Notes: generated from the letters alone by a model not told the origin. 64,000 nucleotides of DNA from Anaerocolumna xylanovorans DSM 12503 (GCF_900143645.1 NZ_FRFD01000005.1:372001-436000); one strand, 5' to 3'; positions 9,048 through 18,058 are shown, counted from the first letter of the stretch. Made by a program: numbers and translations.

Positions 9048-11363
9048 ATGTCGATTAGAATGTCGGGAATGATATCTGGCTTAGATACCGATTCGATTAT
9101 AAAAGAGCTTATGACAGCGAAGTCTGCAAAGAAGACGAAGCTGGAGCAGCAGAAGACCAAACTGGGATGGAAACAGGAAAAATGGGCTGATTTGAACACG
9201 AAGCTGTATAAGTTGTATACAGATCAACTCTCAAAGGTGCGTTTGGCAGGAAATTATACCGCGAAGAAAGTAACTTCCTCTAATGAGAATATGGTAACGG
9301 CAACAGCATCATCTGCGGCCGGAAGCGGTTCCCATACAGTAGAAGTAAAAAACCTTGCTTCTGCTCAATACATAACAGGGGGAAAGATTGACTTAAAGAG
9401 CACCGATACATTGGTTTCGAAAGGCGTAATGGACGCAGGAACTATCATTAGGATTACTTCCGGAGCGGGAAGCAGTGCAACCGTTAAGAATCTGGAAGTC
9501 ACGGCTGATACAACGGTTGCAGACGTGGTAAATACCATGAAGGCGGCCGGCCTTAACGCAAGCTTTGATGAAAGCCAGGGGAGATTCTTTATAAGCGGTA
9601 AGAACAGTGGGGAAGCCAATGCATTTTCCATCCAGACCTATACAATGGATACATCCACAAGTTCAGCACTTTCAACAGCAGCGGATGCATTAAAAACAGC
9701 AGCGGGTCTTACGGATTCACAGGTGTCAAGCTACCGTTCTTTATTGGAAGATCTGGCAAAGAAGCAGGCGCTCTACGAGGATGATTCTGTTACGGATAAG
9801 GTAACTGCATGGACGAACCTTCAGAATGCGAAGCAGAAGGTCTCTGACATGGAAGAGAGCTTTTATACTCAGGCAGCCAAGAAGATTGTAAGCCAAAACC
9901 GTCTGAATGATCTTAATAATGCAGCAACAGGAGTGGGTACGGAGGATATCAAGAAGGCTTATGAGGATATAAAAACTGCTGTTCAGAAAAGCTATTATGA
10001 GCTGGATAGTGACGGAAAAGTAAAATCTCCGGAGACTTTCACGGAAGCTGCAATAAACAGTGCCAAGTCAGCTCTTATGAAGGAAGCTACAGACAATATC
10101 AATAAGAAAATGAACGAAGGTACAGTAAATTACGCAACCGTTGATGAGAGAAATGATGCTATCAAGGCTGAGTATGAAAGACTGTATAAAGATGTATACA
10201 ATTATGGCACTACAGAAGAGGAAGCTCTTAAGAAAAAAGCCGAAGAACTTTATAAGAATACTTTGGCAACAGCTGTAAGTAATGCGGCTAATTCCTATAC
10301 TTCCACGGCAGAAGGCTCTGCGCTGGTAACGGCAAAGGCTGCTGAATTAAAGCTGGATACGGGGGCAACATCCATTTCCACTGCCACAAACCAATATAAA
10401 ACAGCTTACACAGCGTATTCCAATTCAATTTCCGCGCCTTTAGCAGGAAAGTTAAAAAATTTGGGACTCGCAGATACGGAAATGACTACGGTTAATGGAA
10501 AGACATCTGTAACCAGTTCAGGGGGCGCAAGTGATTTTATCTTAAAGAAAGCAGCCGACTCAACGGTTATATTGGATGGAGCTGAATTAACGACTACCGG
10601 AAATACTTTTACAGCGGCTGGAATCACTTATAATCTGGTAGGTGCACAGGCCGGGACTACTGTAAGTGTCAGTGTAACGAATGATTCACAGGCTACCTAT
10701 GATATGGTCAAGAACTTCGTGAAGGCTTATAATGATATCCTGACGGAGATGAATACTCTGTACAACGCGGATTCTGCCAAAGGCTATGAACCTTTAACCG
10801 ATGACCAGAAGGAATCCATGTCTGATAAGCAGATTGAGTTATGGGAAGGCAAAATTAAAGATTCTCTTCTTCGAAGGGATGACACACTGGATAGTGTCTT
10901 AAGTACTTTAAGAACCAGTCTTCAGGGCAGTGTAACGGTTAATGGCAAGAGTTATTCTTTGGCTACTTTAGGGATAACAACAGGGGCTTATACAGAAAAG
11001 GGACTGCTTCATATTCAGGGTGATCCCGATGATTCTACCTATTCAGTCAATACCAATAAACTGAAGGAAGCTCTTTCCTCGGATCCGGATGCGGTGGCAA
11101 GTGCACTTTCTGGGATATTTGGTAAGCTCTATACCTCTATGCAGGACAAGATGAAGAGCAGTTCCATAAGCAGTGCATTAACTTTTTATAATGACAAAGA
11201 GATGAAGAATCAAGTCACCGATTATACCAAGCAAATATCCGCTTGGGAAACCAGACTGCAGGACATGGAGGACCGGTATTATAAGCAGTTCTCAGCAATG
11301 GAATCGGCACTTGCAAAGATACAGTCCAGCAGTAAATCTCTGGCCGGACTGCTCGGCAGTTGA
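9048..11363 (+). CDS. fliD: Flagellar filament cap protein FliD
   Basis: FliD (HAP2) forms the distal cap that folds incoming flagellin and often acts as an adhesin. The 771-residue protein starts with the family motif MSGMISGLDTDSIIKELM and carries the C-terminal FliD domain, including NFVKAYNDILTEMN near residue 560 and a closing coiled coil. It is long for the family. Residues of roughly 205-450 form an Ala/Lys/Glu-rich, helix-prone insertion likely to stick out from the cap. It lies between flaG and fliS, the normal order. The fliT-like gene downstream is its probable chaperone. Confidence 0.93.
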   Translation: MSIRMSGMISGLDTDSIIKELMTAKSAKKTKLEQQKTKLGWKQEKWADLNTKLYKLYTDQLSKVRLAGNYTAKKVTSSNENMVTATASSAAGSGSHTVEVKNLASAQYITGGKIDLKSTDTLVSKGVMDAGTIIRITSGAGSSATVKNLEVTADTTVADVVNTMKAAGLNASFDESQGRFFISGKNSGEANAFSIQTYTMDTSTSSALSTAADALKTAAGLTDSQVSSYRSLLEDLAKKQALYEDDSVTDKVTAWTNLQNAKQKVSDMEESFYTQAAKKIVSQNRLNDLNNAATGVGTEDIKKAYEDIKTAVQKSYYELDSDGKVKSPETFTEAAINSAKSALMKEATDNINKKMNEGTVNYATVDERNDAIKAEYERLYKDVYNYGTTEEEALKKKAEELYKNTLATAVSNAANSYTSTAEGSALVTAKAAELKLDTGATSISTATNQYKTAYTAYSNSISAPLAGKLKNLGLADTEMTTVNGKTSVTSSGGASDFILKKAADSTVILDGAELTTTGNTFTAAGITYNLVGAQAGTTVSVSVTNDSQATYDMVKNFVKAYNDILTEMNTLYNADSAKGYEPLTDDQKESMSDKQIELWEGKIKDSLLRRDDTLDSVLSTLRTSLQGSVTVNGKSYSLATLGITTGAYTEKGLLHIQGDPDDSTYSVNTNKLKEALSSDPDAVASALSGIFGKLYTSMQDKMKSSSISSALTFYNDKEMKNQVTDYTKQISAWETRLQDMEDRYYKQFSAMESALAKIQSSSKSLAGLLGS

Positions 11364-11416
11364 TTTGATTGTATCTAAGATTAATATAGTGATGGAGACA
11401 ATTGGAGGAAAAAACA

Positions 11417-11791
11417 ATGGCAATTAATGCGGCTATGACTTATCAGAATAATGCAATACAGACGGCTTCTCCGGCAGAACTTACATTAATGTTATATGAA
11501 GGAGCAATCAAGTTTGCTAATATAGCAATGATGGCAATCGAAAACGGTGACATTGAGAAAGTTCATCTCAATATTGTGAAGACTGAGAATATTATTATGG
11601 AGCTGCGTTACACTCTGGATCACAAGTACCCGGTAGCAAAAGATTTCGAACAGGTTTATGATTATATTTATCGCCGCCTGGTAGATGCTAACGTGAAGAA
11701 GGAGAAGGAGATTTTGGAGGAGGCCCTTGGATATATCAGAGAAATGAGAGATACTTGGAAAGAGGTCATGAAGTTAAGTAAGGCACAATAA
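11417..11791 (+). CDS. fliS: Flagellin export chaperone FliS
   Basis: FliS wraps around the disordered C-terminus of flagellin and prevents early polymerisation in the cytoplasm. The product of about 124 residues has the family core: YQNNAIQTASPAELTLMLY near the start, then a four-helix bundle with a KTENIIMELRYTLD segment. The ATG at 11417 has GGAGG 8 nt upstream; an in-frame TTG at 11402 overlaps that site and is unlikely. It is 53 bp after fliD and 13 bp before the fliT-like gene. Confidence 0.92.
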   Translation: MAINAAMTYQNNAIQTASPAELTLMLYEGAIKFANIAMMAIENGDIEKVHLNIVKTENIIMELRYTLDHKYPVAKDFEQVYDYIYRRLVDANVKKEKEILEEALGYIREMRDTWKEVMKLSKAQ

Positions 11792-11804
11792 GAGAGAGAA
11801 TAAG

Positions 11805-12296
11805 ATGGCAAAAGATCAAAATGCGGTATATATAAATATTCTCCTGGATACTTTGTATAAGAAGGAAGAACTTCTTACCTCCTTAATGGGAATTACCAGA
11901 GAGCAGGAGAAATTGTTGGAAGAAAAAGACTTCTCTATGGATAAGTTTGATACTGCCATGGAAGAGAAGGAGAAGCTCATCAGGAATCTGAACATGCTGG
12001 AGGATGGCTTTGAGGCTTTGTACCAGCGGGTGGAAAAGGAGCTTCATGCAAGAAATTCCGAGTATCAGCAAAGCATTCTTAAAGCGCAGCAGCTGATACG
12101 CAGTATCACTGAAAAAAGCGTAAATCTTCAGGCTCTGGAATCAAAGAACAAGGAAAAACTCCTCTTTTTTCTGGCAGGAAAGCGTCAGGAGATACGAAGC
12201 TTTAAGAACAGCAGTCAGGTGGCGGACAGATACCAGCAGAATATGACCAACCAGCATCAGGAGGGGCAATCTTACTTTTTAGACAAAAAAAAATAA
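11805..12296 (+). CDS. Probable FliT/FlgN-like flagellar chaperone
   Basis: This 163-residue, highly charged, all-helical protein has no recognisable catalytic motif. Two long amphipathic helical stretches cover about residues 1-80 and 85-145, and the tail is rich in Gln, Lys and Asp. Its position directly after fliS and before the flagellin gene is where FliT, the FliD chaperone, usually lies, and the fold would fit. FliT and FlgN proteins are too variable for a firm call by eye. It may also be a second FlgN-type chaperone serving the duplicated FlgK. It is in the flaG-fliD-fliS transcription unit. Confidence 0.6.
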   Translation: MAKDQNAVYINILLDTLYKKEELLTSLMGITREQEKLLEEKDFSMDKFDTAMEEKEKLIRNLNMLEDGFEALYQRVEKELHARNSEYQQSILKAQQLIRSITEKSVNLQALESKNKEKLLFFLAGKRQEIRSFKNSSQVADRYQQNMTNQHQEGQSYFLDKKK

Positions 12297-12314
12297 AAAA
12301 ATCAAGTTTAGATA

Positions 12315-12341
12315 TAAAGTATCCGAGAGAAATGTCGATAT
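12315..12341 (+). promoter_or_regulatory. sigma-28 promoter of the flagellin gene
   Basis: TAAA at 12315-12318, a 15 bp spacer and GTCGATAT at 12334-12341 form the best sigma-28 match in the window. Transcription should begin near 12348, giving a leader of about 70 nt that contains the CsrA hairpin. Confidence 0.92.
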
Positions 12342-12375
12342 ATATAATAAGTAAAGTAAATTTACTTAAATACAA

Positions 12376-12410
12376 CAGCAGCACGGATGCTGCTGAACAT
12401 TCAAGGAGGA
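12376..12410 (+). promoter_or_regulatory. CsrA-binding leader of flagellin mRNA
   Basis: A perfect 7 bp stem (CAGCAGC 12376-12382 with GCTGCTG 12389-12395) displays the hexaloop ACGGAT at 12383-12388, the preferred CsrA presentation of GGA. A second GGA lies in the ribosome-binding site AAGGAGGA at 12403-12410, 8 nt before the ATG. One CsrA dimer could bridge the loop and the ribosome-binding site, as described for the hag leader of Bacillus subtilis. The structure is seen; the binding is inferred, and fits the fliW-csrA pair upstream. Confidence 0.85.
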
Positions 12411-12417
12411 ATTACAT

Positions 12418-13242
12418 ATGATAGTACAACACAATATGGCAGCAGCCAATACCAACAGACAATTAGGCGTTACCAACACAAATCTTTCTAAGTCAACAGA
12501 GAAATTATCTTCCGGTTACAGAATCAACCGTGCAGGCGATGATGCAGCAGGACTTTCCATCTCTGAAAAAATGCGTGGACAGATCAGAGGCTTAGAGCAG
12601 GCTTCCACCAATGCCCAGGATGGTATTTCTCTTATCCAGACAGCAGAAGGCGCGTTAAATGAGACTCATTCCATTCTTCAGAGAATGAGAGAATTAACAG
12701 TACAGGCATCTAATGATACCAATGTATCTACAGACCGTGATGCAATCAAAGAAGAGTTAGGTCAGCTCACATCAGAAATTACAAGAATTTCAGAGCAGAC
12801 AGAATTCAATAAGCAGAAATTATTGTCAGGTAGCTTTTCTACCACAGGCCTGAACCTTCAGGTTGGAGCAAACGGAAGCCAGAGCATTTCCTTTAACATC
12901 AGCAAGATGGATGCAACTACATTAGCAGTTAATGCTGTTAGTGCCAGTGTGGATACATATGCAAATGCAACCGCTCAGCTTTCTGTTATTGACAAAGCGA
13001 TTTCAGATGTTTCCAATCAGCGTTCTACAATGGGTGCTATGCAGAACCGTCTGGAGCATACAATTGCTAATGCAGACAATACAGCTGAGAACTTACAGTC
13101 AGCAGAGTCCCGTATCCGTGATGTTGATATGGCAAAAGAAATGGTTAAGTATTCCAAAGACAGTATTCTTCAGCAGGCTGCTCAGTCAATGCTTGCCCAG
13201 GCAAATCAGGCAACACAGGGTGTTCTTTCTTTATTAAGATAA
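12418..13242 (+). CDS. fliC: Flagellin
   Basis: Flagellin is the filament subunit, exported and polymerised outside the cell. The 274-residue protein has the standard N-terminal D0/D1 region (LSSGYRINRAGDDAAGLSIS, then EKMRGQIRGL) and the C-terminal ESRIRDVDMAKEMVKYSKD region ending in VLSLLR. The centre (about residues 140-190) is very short, so D2/D3 domains are essentially absent. Its Ser/Thr-rich central stretch is where O-linked glycans are normally attached. A sigma-28 promoter and CsrA hairpin lie upstream and a strong terminator follows. The glycosylation island starts 180 bp downstream. Confidence 0.96.
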   Translation: MIVQHNMAAANTNRQLGVTNTNLSKSTEKLSSGYRINRAGDDAAGLSISEKMRGQIRGLEQASTNAQDGISLIQTAEGALNETHSILQRMRELTVQASNDTNVSTDRDAIKEELGQLTSEITRISEQTEFNKQKLLSGSFSTTGLNLQVGANGSQSISFNISKMDATTLAVNAVSASVDTYANATAQLSVIDKAISDVSNQRSTMGAMQNRLEHTIANADNTAENLQSAESRIRDVDMAKEMVKYSKDSILQQAAQSMLAQANQATQGVLSLLR

Positions 13243-13256
13243 TACTTAACAAAAAC

Positions 13257-13287
13257 AAAAAAGCCGATATTATATCGGCTTTTTTTG
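13257..13287 (+). terminator. Intrinsic terminator after flagellin gene
   Basis: GCCGATA at 13263-13269 pairs with TATCGGC at 13273-13279 around a three-base loop, extended by flanking A and T runs on both sides. It ends in a T tract. This should stop most flagellin transcripts before the island. Confidence 0.92.
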
Positions 13288-13309
13288 TTTATAAAATAGC
13301 GAATATGCT

Positions 13310-13336
13310 TAATTCATTTGGATTTTTAGCCGATAT
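13310..13336 (+). promoter_or_regulatory. sigma-28 promoter of the glycosylation island
   Basis: TAAT at 13310-13313, 15 bp, and GCCGATAT at 13329-13336 give a perfect sigma-28 -10 element. It lies between the flagellin terminator and the first glycosyltransferase gene (start 13423). It has the same TAAT-N15 layout as the flgM promoter, which links the island to late flagellar expression. Confidence 0.82.
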
Positions 13337-13422
13337 ATAGATAAGGGTAACTGAGCTGCCGGACCGTAAGAATGAGAATACGGTTTAGCGGCATTTTTTG
13401 AATATAGAATGAAGGAGTTAAA

Positions 13423-14616
13423 ATGAGGATTTTGTTTATTGAATGGCAATGCTTTGGCGCGATGCATGTGGTAAAAGCATTGGAGGAACTGGGGCATGAA
13501 GTAGAGAGGGTGGAGTTTAATCCAAATAAGGACAACACAGATGAGAGCTATGTCAGGGAGGCTATTAAAGTGTTATCTTATCAATACTTTGACATAGTAT
13601 TGAGCTATAATTTTTTTAGTGCCATTGCCAGAGCCTGTCATGAGAATGGGGTTATATATATATCCTGGCTTTATGACAGCCCCCTTTTTCAGGTGTGGAA
13701 TACAACGGCATATTATCCGGAGTGCTATATATTTTCCTTTGACCAGGATCAATGCGATGGATTAAAGAGAGAGGGAATCCGCAATGTCTATTACATGCCT
13801 CTGGCGGCGGAGACAATCTATATAGATACCATTACGGAGACAAAGGAGCAGGTGGATCGTTTTAAAGGAGATGTAGCCTTTGTGGGGAAGCTTTACGAAA
13901 AAAAGACGGATATCCAAAGGAAAATTTATAAAGCAAGTCCGGAATTTTTTAGGGGATATGCAGATGCAATAGCAGAGGCACAAGCACAGCTGCAGAGTGC
14001 AAATTTTCTGGAGGAGGTATTAGAGCCGGCGGATATCCAGAAGTGTATTTTGGAGGGGCTTAAAATGGATAAAGAAGAGGGAACCATTGCTTCTTCTGTC
14101 AGTCTCTATGCCGGTTATTACCTTGCTCCCAATGTGACGCTAAGGGAAAGGCGTAATATGATAAAGAAGGTATCTGAAAGCTTTGCTTTAAATGTATTTA
14201 CCTTAAGCAGTACAAAGAGGTATAAGAAGGCAGTAAATAAAGGCGGTGTAGATTACTATAAAGAGATGCCTCTGGTATTCAGGCATAGTAAGATTAATTT
14301 GAATATGACACTTCGTTCCATTAAAACAGGAATCCCCTTAAGATGCTGGGATATTATGGCCGCCGGAGGTTTCCTTTTAACGAACTATCAGGCTGATATG
14401 CTGAAGCATTTTGAGCCGGGAGTAGATTTCGATTATTTCATTAATGAGGAAGACATGTTGCAAAAAATCGAATATTATTTAAACCACGAAGAAGAGAGAA
14501 GAAAAATTGCCCGAAACGGTTATGAGAAGGTTAAAAAATATCATGGCTATAAAATGCGGCTGCAGGAAATCTTTCGAATTGTAGAGGAAGGAGAGAAAAG
14601 CAGATGCGTGCGGTAA
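13423..14616 (+). CDS. CgeB-like glycosyltransferase (DUF3880-type), copy 1
   Basis: A 397-residue GT-B type protein of the CgeB/DUF3880 family, common in flagellin and spore-coat glycosylation loci. The N-terminal half starts MRILFIEWQCFG and has an ISWLYDSPLF motif near residue 85. The C-terminal glycosyltransferase-1-like half has SIKTGIPLRCWDIMAAGGF followed by LLTNYQ, the family's nucleotide-sugar binding region, and a trailing EEERRKIARNGYEKV helix. It is the first gene behind the island's sigma-28 promoter, with AAGGAG before ATG 13423. Its 3' end overlaps the next gene by 13 bp. Donor and acceptor are unknown. Confidence 0.85.
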   Translation: MRILFIEWQCFGAMHVVKALEELGHEVERVEFNPNKDNTDESYVREAIKVLSYQYFDIVLSYNFFSAIARACHENGVIYISWLYDSPLFQVWNTTAYYPECYIFSFDQDQCDGLKREGIRNVYYMPLAAETIYIDTITETKEQVDRFKGDVAFVGKLYEKKTDIQRKIYKASPEFFRGYADAIAEAQAQLQSANFLEEVLEPADIQKCILEGLKMDKEEGTIASSVSLYAGYYLAPNVTLRERRNMIKKVSESFALNVFTLSSTKRYKKAVNKGGVDYYKEMPLVFRHSKINLNMTLRSIKTGIPLRCWDIMAAGGFLLTNYQADMLKHFEPGVDFDYFINEEDMLQKIEYYLNHEEERRKIARNGYEKVKKYHGYKMRLQEIFRIVEEGEKSRCVR

Positions 14617-15668
14617 TATGTAAAGTGGGGCAGAGAATGGAGACGGCAGTTGCGGAGGAGTTAAGAAGAGAGGCACTTGAGGTGGGAGAATTCGCAAGGA
14701 TTCTTAAGGATAAGGACTACGATGTGGAATATATACAGGCTCTTTCAGATTATATCAAAGAGTACGGAGCAGATATGGTGTGGAGCATGGAGTATATTCC
14801 GGTTATTTCAAGAGCTTGCCTTGTAGAAAAGGTTCCGTATGTTGCCTGGATTATAGGAGAATCCTGGAATACTCTATATTCCAGTACGATACAAAATCCC
14901 TGGAACTTCGTTTTTGTTGCGGAGGGGCATATAGCTGAGAGGTTTTGGAAGAAGAATCCCGGGCATATATTTTATCTACCACCGGGGGCTAAGGCGGACG
15001 TACTTTCAGAGGTGCCGGGAACTGTCGGATTGTGTAACTGGAATATGGAATATCCTGTTTATTATATGAAGGAAGATTGCTCTGAATATATGAAGGGGTA
15101 TGTCAGGGGGTTGATAGAAGCACAGCAGAGGGTGTACGGGTACCATTTCCTTCCGAATTTAATAACAAAGAAAAGAAAAACAGAATTGGGAAAGATTCTG
15201 TTAGAGCCAATGAGGGGAAAAGACTATTATCAAAAAAACCTTCAGGTGCGGATAGATGATTTCTTATGCGATACGATAACACGGAACGAACGGGAGGAAG
15301 CGGTGCAGATAATGAAAGATATGGAGATCTTCCATGAAGGAGATGGGCTTTGCACTGTGAATGTCAATGTTGCTTCCCGTAAGTGCAGAACGGGAATTCC
15401 CTATGATATGCTTCGTGTAATGGGAGCAGGAGGATTTGTTATAACAAATTATCAGGACAAAATAGCGTCCTCCTTTGTTATCGGAGAGGAAATTGTCGTA
15501 TATGAAGATATGAAAGAACTACAGGATAAAATTGAATATTACTTGGAACACGAGGAGGAGCGAAAGCAAATTGCAATAAGGGGAAGGAGAAGAGTTAAGG
15601 AAGATTTTTCCTTACAACAAAGAGTAGGGGATGTCTTCTATGCTGTAACAGAGGGACTGAGGAGATAA
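14604..15668 (+). CDS. CgeB-like glycosyltransferase, copy 2
   Basis: A 354-residue paralogue of its two neighbours. It keeps the C-terminal signature (RKCRTGIPYDMLRVMGAGGF, then VITNYQ) and the closing EEERKQIAIRGRRRV helix. The N-terminal half is shorter and diverged: the usual hydrophobic first strand is replaced by MRAVICKVGQRMET. The acceptor-side half may thus bind something different. Translation starts inside the end of copy 1 (13 bp overlap). Copy 3 begins 6 bp after its stop, so the three are very likely one unit. Confidence 0.78.
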   Translation: MRAVICKVGQRMETAVAEELRREALEVGEFARILKDKDYDVEYIQALSDYIKEYGADMVWSMEYIPVISRACLVEKVPYVAWIIGESWNTLYSSTIQNPWNFVFVAEGHIAERFWKKNPGHIFYLPPGAKADVLSEVPGTVGLCNWNMEYPVYYMKEDCSEYMKGYVRGLIEAQQRVYGYHFLPNLITKKRKTELGKILLEPMRGKDYYQKNLQVRIDDFLCDTITRNEREEAVQIMKDMEIFHEGDGLCTVNVNVASRKCRTGIPYDMLRVMGAGGFVITNYQDKIASSFVIGEEIVVYEDMKELQDKIEYYLEHEEERKQIAIRGRRRVKEDFSLQQRVGDVFYAVTEGLRR

Positions 15669-15674
15669 GATAAT

Positions 15675-16829
15675 ATGAAAATACTGTTTCTGGAATGGCC
15701 CTGCTATGGGGCTGAAAATTGGATAAGAGAGCTTGAAAATCAGGGATATGAGGTAACTCATATGAAGGTTCCCCATATGCTGGATGAGGATGATATGGTT
15801 TTTCAGAATCGGCTAGTTGAGAGGATAAAGGATAAGGGATATGAGTTGCTGTGCACCTTTAACTTTTTACCGATGCTGTCTATTATTGCAAGAAATACTA
15901 ATATAAGGTATCTGTCATGGGTTTATGACAGCCCATTGCTTACGATGTATTCAGTCGAAGTGGGAAGTCCCAATAATTATATCTTTTTATTTGACAGGAG
16001 ACAGTACGAGGAATTCAGAGATAAGGGAATTCAGACAGTTCATTATCTTCCATTGGCGGGAGTAACAGGAATAGAAAAGGATTCTACAGGATATTCTTCA
16101 GAGGTTACTTTTGTTGGGGCTCTTTATCAGACATATAATCTATTTGACGAAATTAAATATCTGCCGGATAGATTAAAAGGATATCTGGAGGGCATTATGG
16201 AGGCACAGAGGAGGGTTTATGGTTACTACATGCTGCCGGAACTTTTGTCAGAGGAACTATTAGGCGAAATCTTAAAATATATTAAAATGGATTTGGGAGA
16301 CCAGTATTGGGCAAGTTACAGGGATATTTTTGCAAGTCAGTTTTTGGCAAAGAAAACAGCAAATCTTGAGAGAGAGAGTATGCTTCGTTATTTAGCCCAA
16401 TATTTCAGGATATACCTGTATTCCAACGAAAGGCTGGAAGTGCCCAACATAATCAACTGTGGGACAGTTCCCTATGGGGCGGAGATGTATAAAGTGTTCC
16501 AAAGGAGTAAGATTAATATTAATTCTACCTTGCGCTGCATTCAGACCGGTATTAATTTAAGGACCATGGATATCCTGTCGGCAGGTGGCTTTTGCCTTAC
16601 AAATTACCAGGAAGAATTAAGTTCCCATTTTGTCATCGGCAAGGAATTGGAAGTCTATGAAAGTGAATTGGATTTGCTGGAGAAAACGGCCTATTATCTG
16701 GAACATGAGGAAGAAAGAGAAGAAATTGCAAGGAACGGAAAAAAGCGGATAGAGGAAAGCCACACTTACCCCATGCGGGTAAAGGAAATGATGGATATTG
16801 TGTGCAGAGGGTTTGCTAAAAGTAACTGA
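15675..16829 (+). CDS. CgeB-like glycosyltransferase, copy 3
   Basis: This 384-residue protein resembles copy 1 at both ends: MKILFLEWPCYGAENW at the start, LSWVYDSPLL near residue 80, and CIQTGINLRTMDILSAGGF followed by CLTNYQ in the C-terminal half. The three tandem copies probably add successive or alternative sugars to the flagellin glycan. The pattern is seen; the sugar is not predictable. An EEREEIARNGKKRIEE helix closes the protein, as in the other copies. Confidence 0.83.
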   Translation: MKILFLEWPCYGAENWIRELENQGYEVTHMKVPHMLDEDDMVFQNRLVERIKDKGYELLCTFNFLPMLSIIARNTNIRYLSWVYDSPLLTMYSVEVGSPNNYIFLFDRRQYEEFRDKGIQTVHYLPLAGVTGIEKDSTGYSSEVTFVGALYQTYNLFDEIKYLPDRLKGYLEGIMEAQRRVYGYYMLPELLSEELLGEILKYIKMDLGDQYWASYRDIFASQFLAKKTANLERESMLRYLAQYFRIYLYSNERLEVPNIINCGTVPYGAEMYKVFQRSKININSTLRCIQTGINLRTMDILSAGGFCLTNYQEELSSHFVIGKELEVYESELDLLEKTAYYLEHEEEREEIARNGKKRIEESHTYPMRVKEMMDIVCRGFAKSN

Positions 16830-16852
16830 CCTGACAGGAGAAAGGGAGAAAT

Positions 16853-17923
16853 ATGCATAGTATTAGTCTCTGTATGATTGTTAAGAATGAAGAGGCCAAT
16901 CTGGAGAGATGCCTTAAAAGCGCAGCTGGCTATGTGGATGAAATGATTATCGTAGATACCGGTTCGACTGATAGAACGAAAGAAATTGCCTGCAGATATA
17001 CGGACAGGGTGTATGATTTTATCTGGGAGGATGACTTTTCGACAGCCAGAAATTATTCTATCAGCCAAGCAAGCAATGAGCATATTCTGGTGCTGGATGC
17101 AGATGAACAGTTACAAAGCATGGACAGAGATGAGGTGGAGAGGCTGAACCATATATGTCCGGAGGGAATCGGCAGGATTCTTATAGTTAGTCAGTATACA
17201 CGGAACAATTATACATATAAACAACGGGAGCGCGTGAGCCGGCTGTTTTCGAAGGAACTCTATCAGTACGAAGGAAGGATTCATGAACAGCTTGTTCCCC
17301 TTTACAAAAGAGAGGCTGCACAAACTGTCAGCATAACCTATGATGTACCGATAGTGGTAGAGCATCTGGGATATGAAGGGGATTTAACAGCACGCCGGAG
17401 TAAAACACAGCGTAATATCAAACTTTTAAAGGCTGCACAGGAGCAAGACCCGGAGGATCCTTACCTTTTATACCAGTTGGGAAAGAGTTTTTATATGGAG
17501 GAAGATTATCATAGTGCCTGTGAGTACTTTGGGCATGCTCTGTATTTTGATTTGGACCCACGTTTGGAATATGTTCAGGACATGGTTGAAAGTTATGGCT
17601 ATACTTTAATTAACACGGGACAGTATGAAACGGCTTTGCAGATGTTAAATATTTATGATGAGTTTAGCCATTCTGCAGACTTTTTATTTCTGACAGGTTT
17701 AATACTAATGAACAATGGTAAGTTTGAAGAGGCTATCATTGAACTTGAAAAGGCAGCTGAAAAGCCTTGCAGTAAGGTGGATGGCGTAAACGGATATCTT
17801 GCCTTTTATAATATCGGAGTGATTTATGAATGCCTGGGAAATAATGAAAATGCTGTAAGATATTATAAGAAATGCAGGGAATATAGGCCTGCTTTACGAA
17901 AGCTGATGGATATGATAGAATGA
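16853..17923 (+). CDS. Family 2 glycosyltransferase with C-terminal TPR-like repeats
   Basis: The 356-residue protein opens with a GT-A fold of the GT2 family: ISLCMIVKNEEANLERCL, then IIVDTGSTDRT at about 32-42 and the metal-binding VLDADE near residue 80. The C-terminal third (about 190-350) is helical, with TPR-like pairs such as YLLYQLGKSFYMEEDYHSA and AFYNIGVIYECLGNNENA. This layout is typical of GTs that modify proteins directly, such as SunS-like enzymes, so it may be the transferase that starts the glycan on flagellin. A close relative lies at 45042-46064. Confidence 0.85.
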   Translation: MHSISLCMIVKNEEANLERCLKSAAGYVDEMIIVDTGSTDRTKEIACRYTDRVYDFIWEDDFSTARNYSISQASNEHILVLDADEQLQSMDRDEVERLNHICPEGIGRILIVSQYTRNNYTYKQRERVSRLFSKELYQYEGRIHEQLVPLYKREAAQTVSITYDVPIVVEHLGYEGDLTARRSKTQRNIKLLKAAQEQDPEDPYLLYQLGKSFYMEEDYHSACEYFGHALYFDLDPRLEYVQDMVESYGYTLINTGQYETALQMLNIYDEFSHSADFLFLTGLILMNNGKFEEAIIELEKAAEKPCSKVDGVNGYLAFYNIGVIYECLGNNENAVRYYKKCREYRPALRKLMDMIE

Positions 17924-18058
17924 AATCAGAAGAAAAAGGGCGAAAGTTGTAATGCCAAGTAAAAGATTAAGTAGGAAGTGCTCCCCAAGTTCCTGTTTTA
18001 AGCGATTGGGTCATTTAGCACTATATATAAGACAATCCATGGAGGGAAATGTACTTGT

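Noticed and set aside
13263..13270. GCCGATAT in the flagellin terminator as a sigma-28 -10 box
   Set aside because: The base pairing shows it is the left arm of the terminator; the position for a -35 box reads ACTT.
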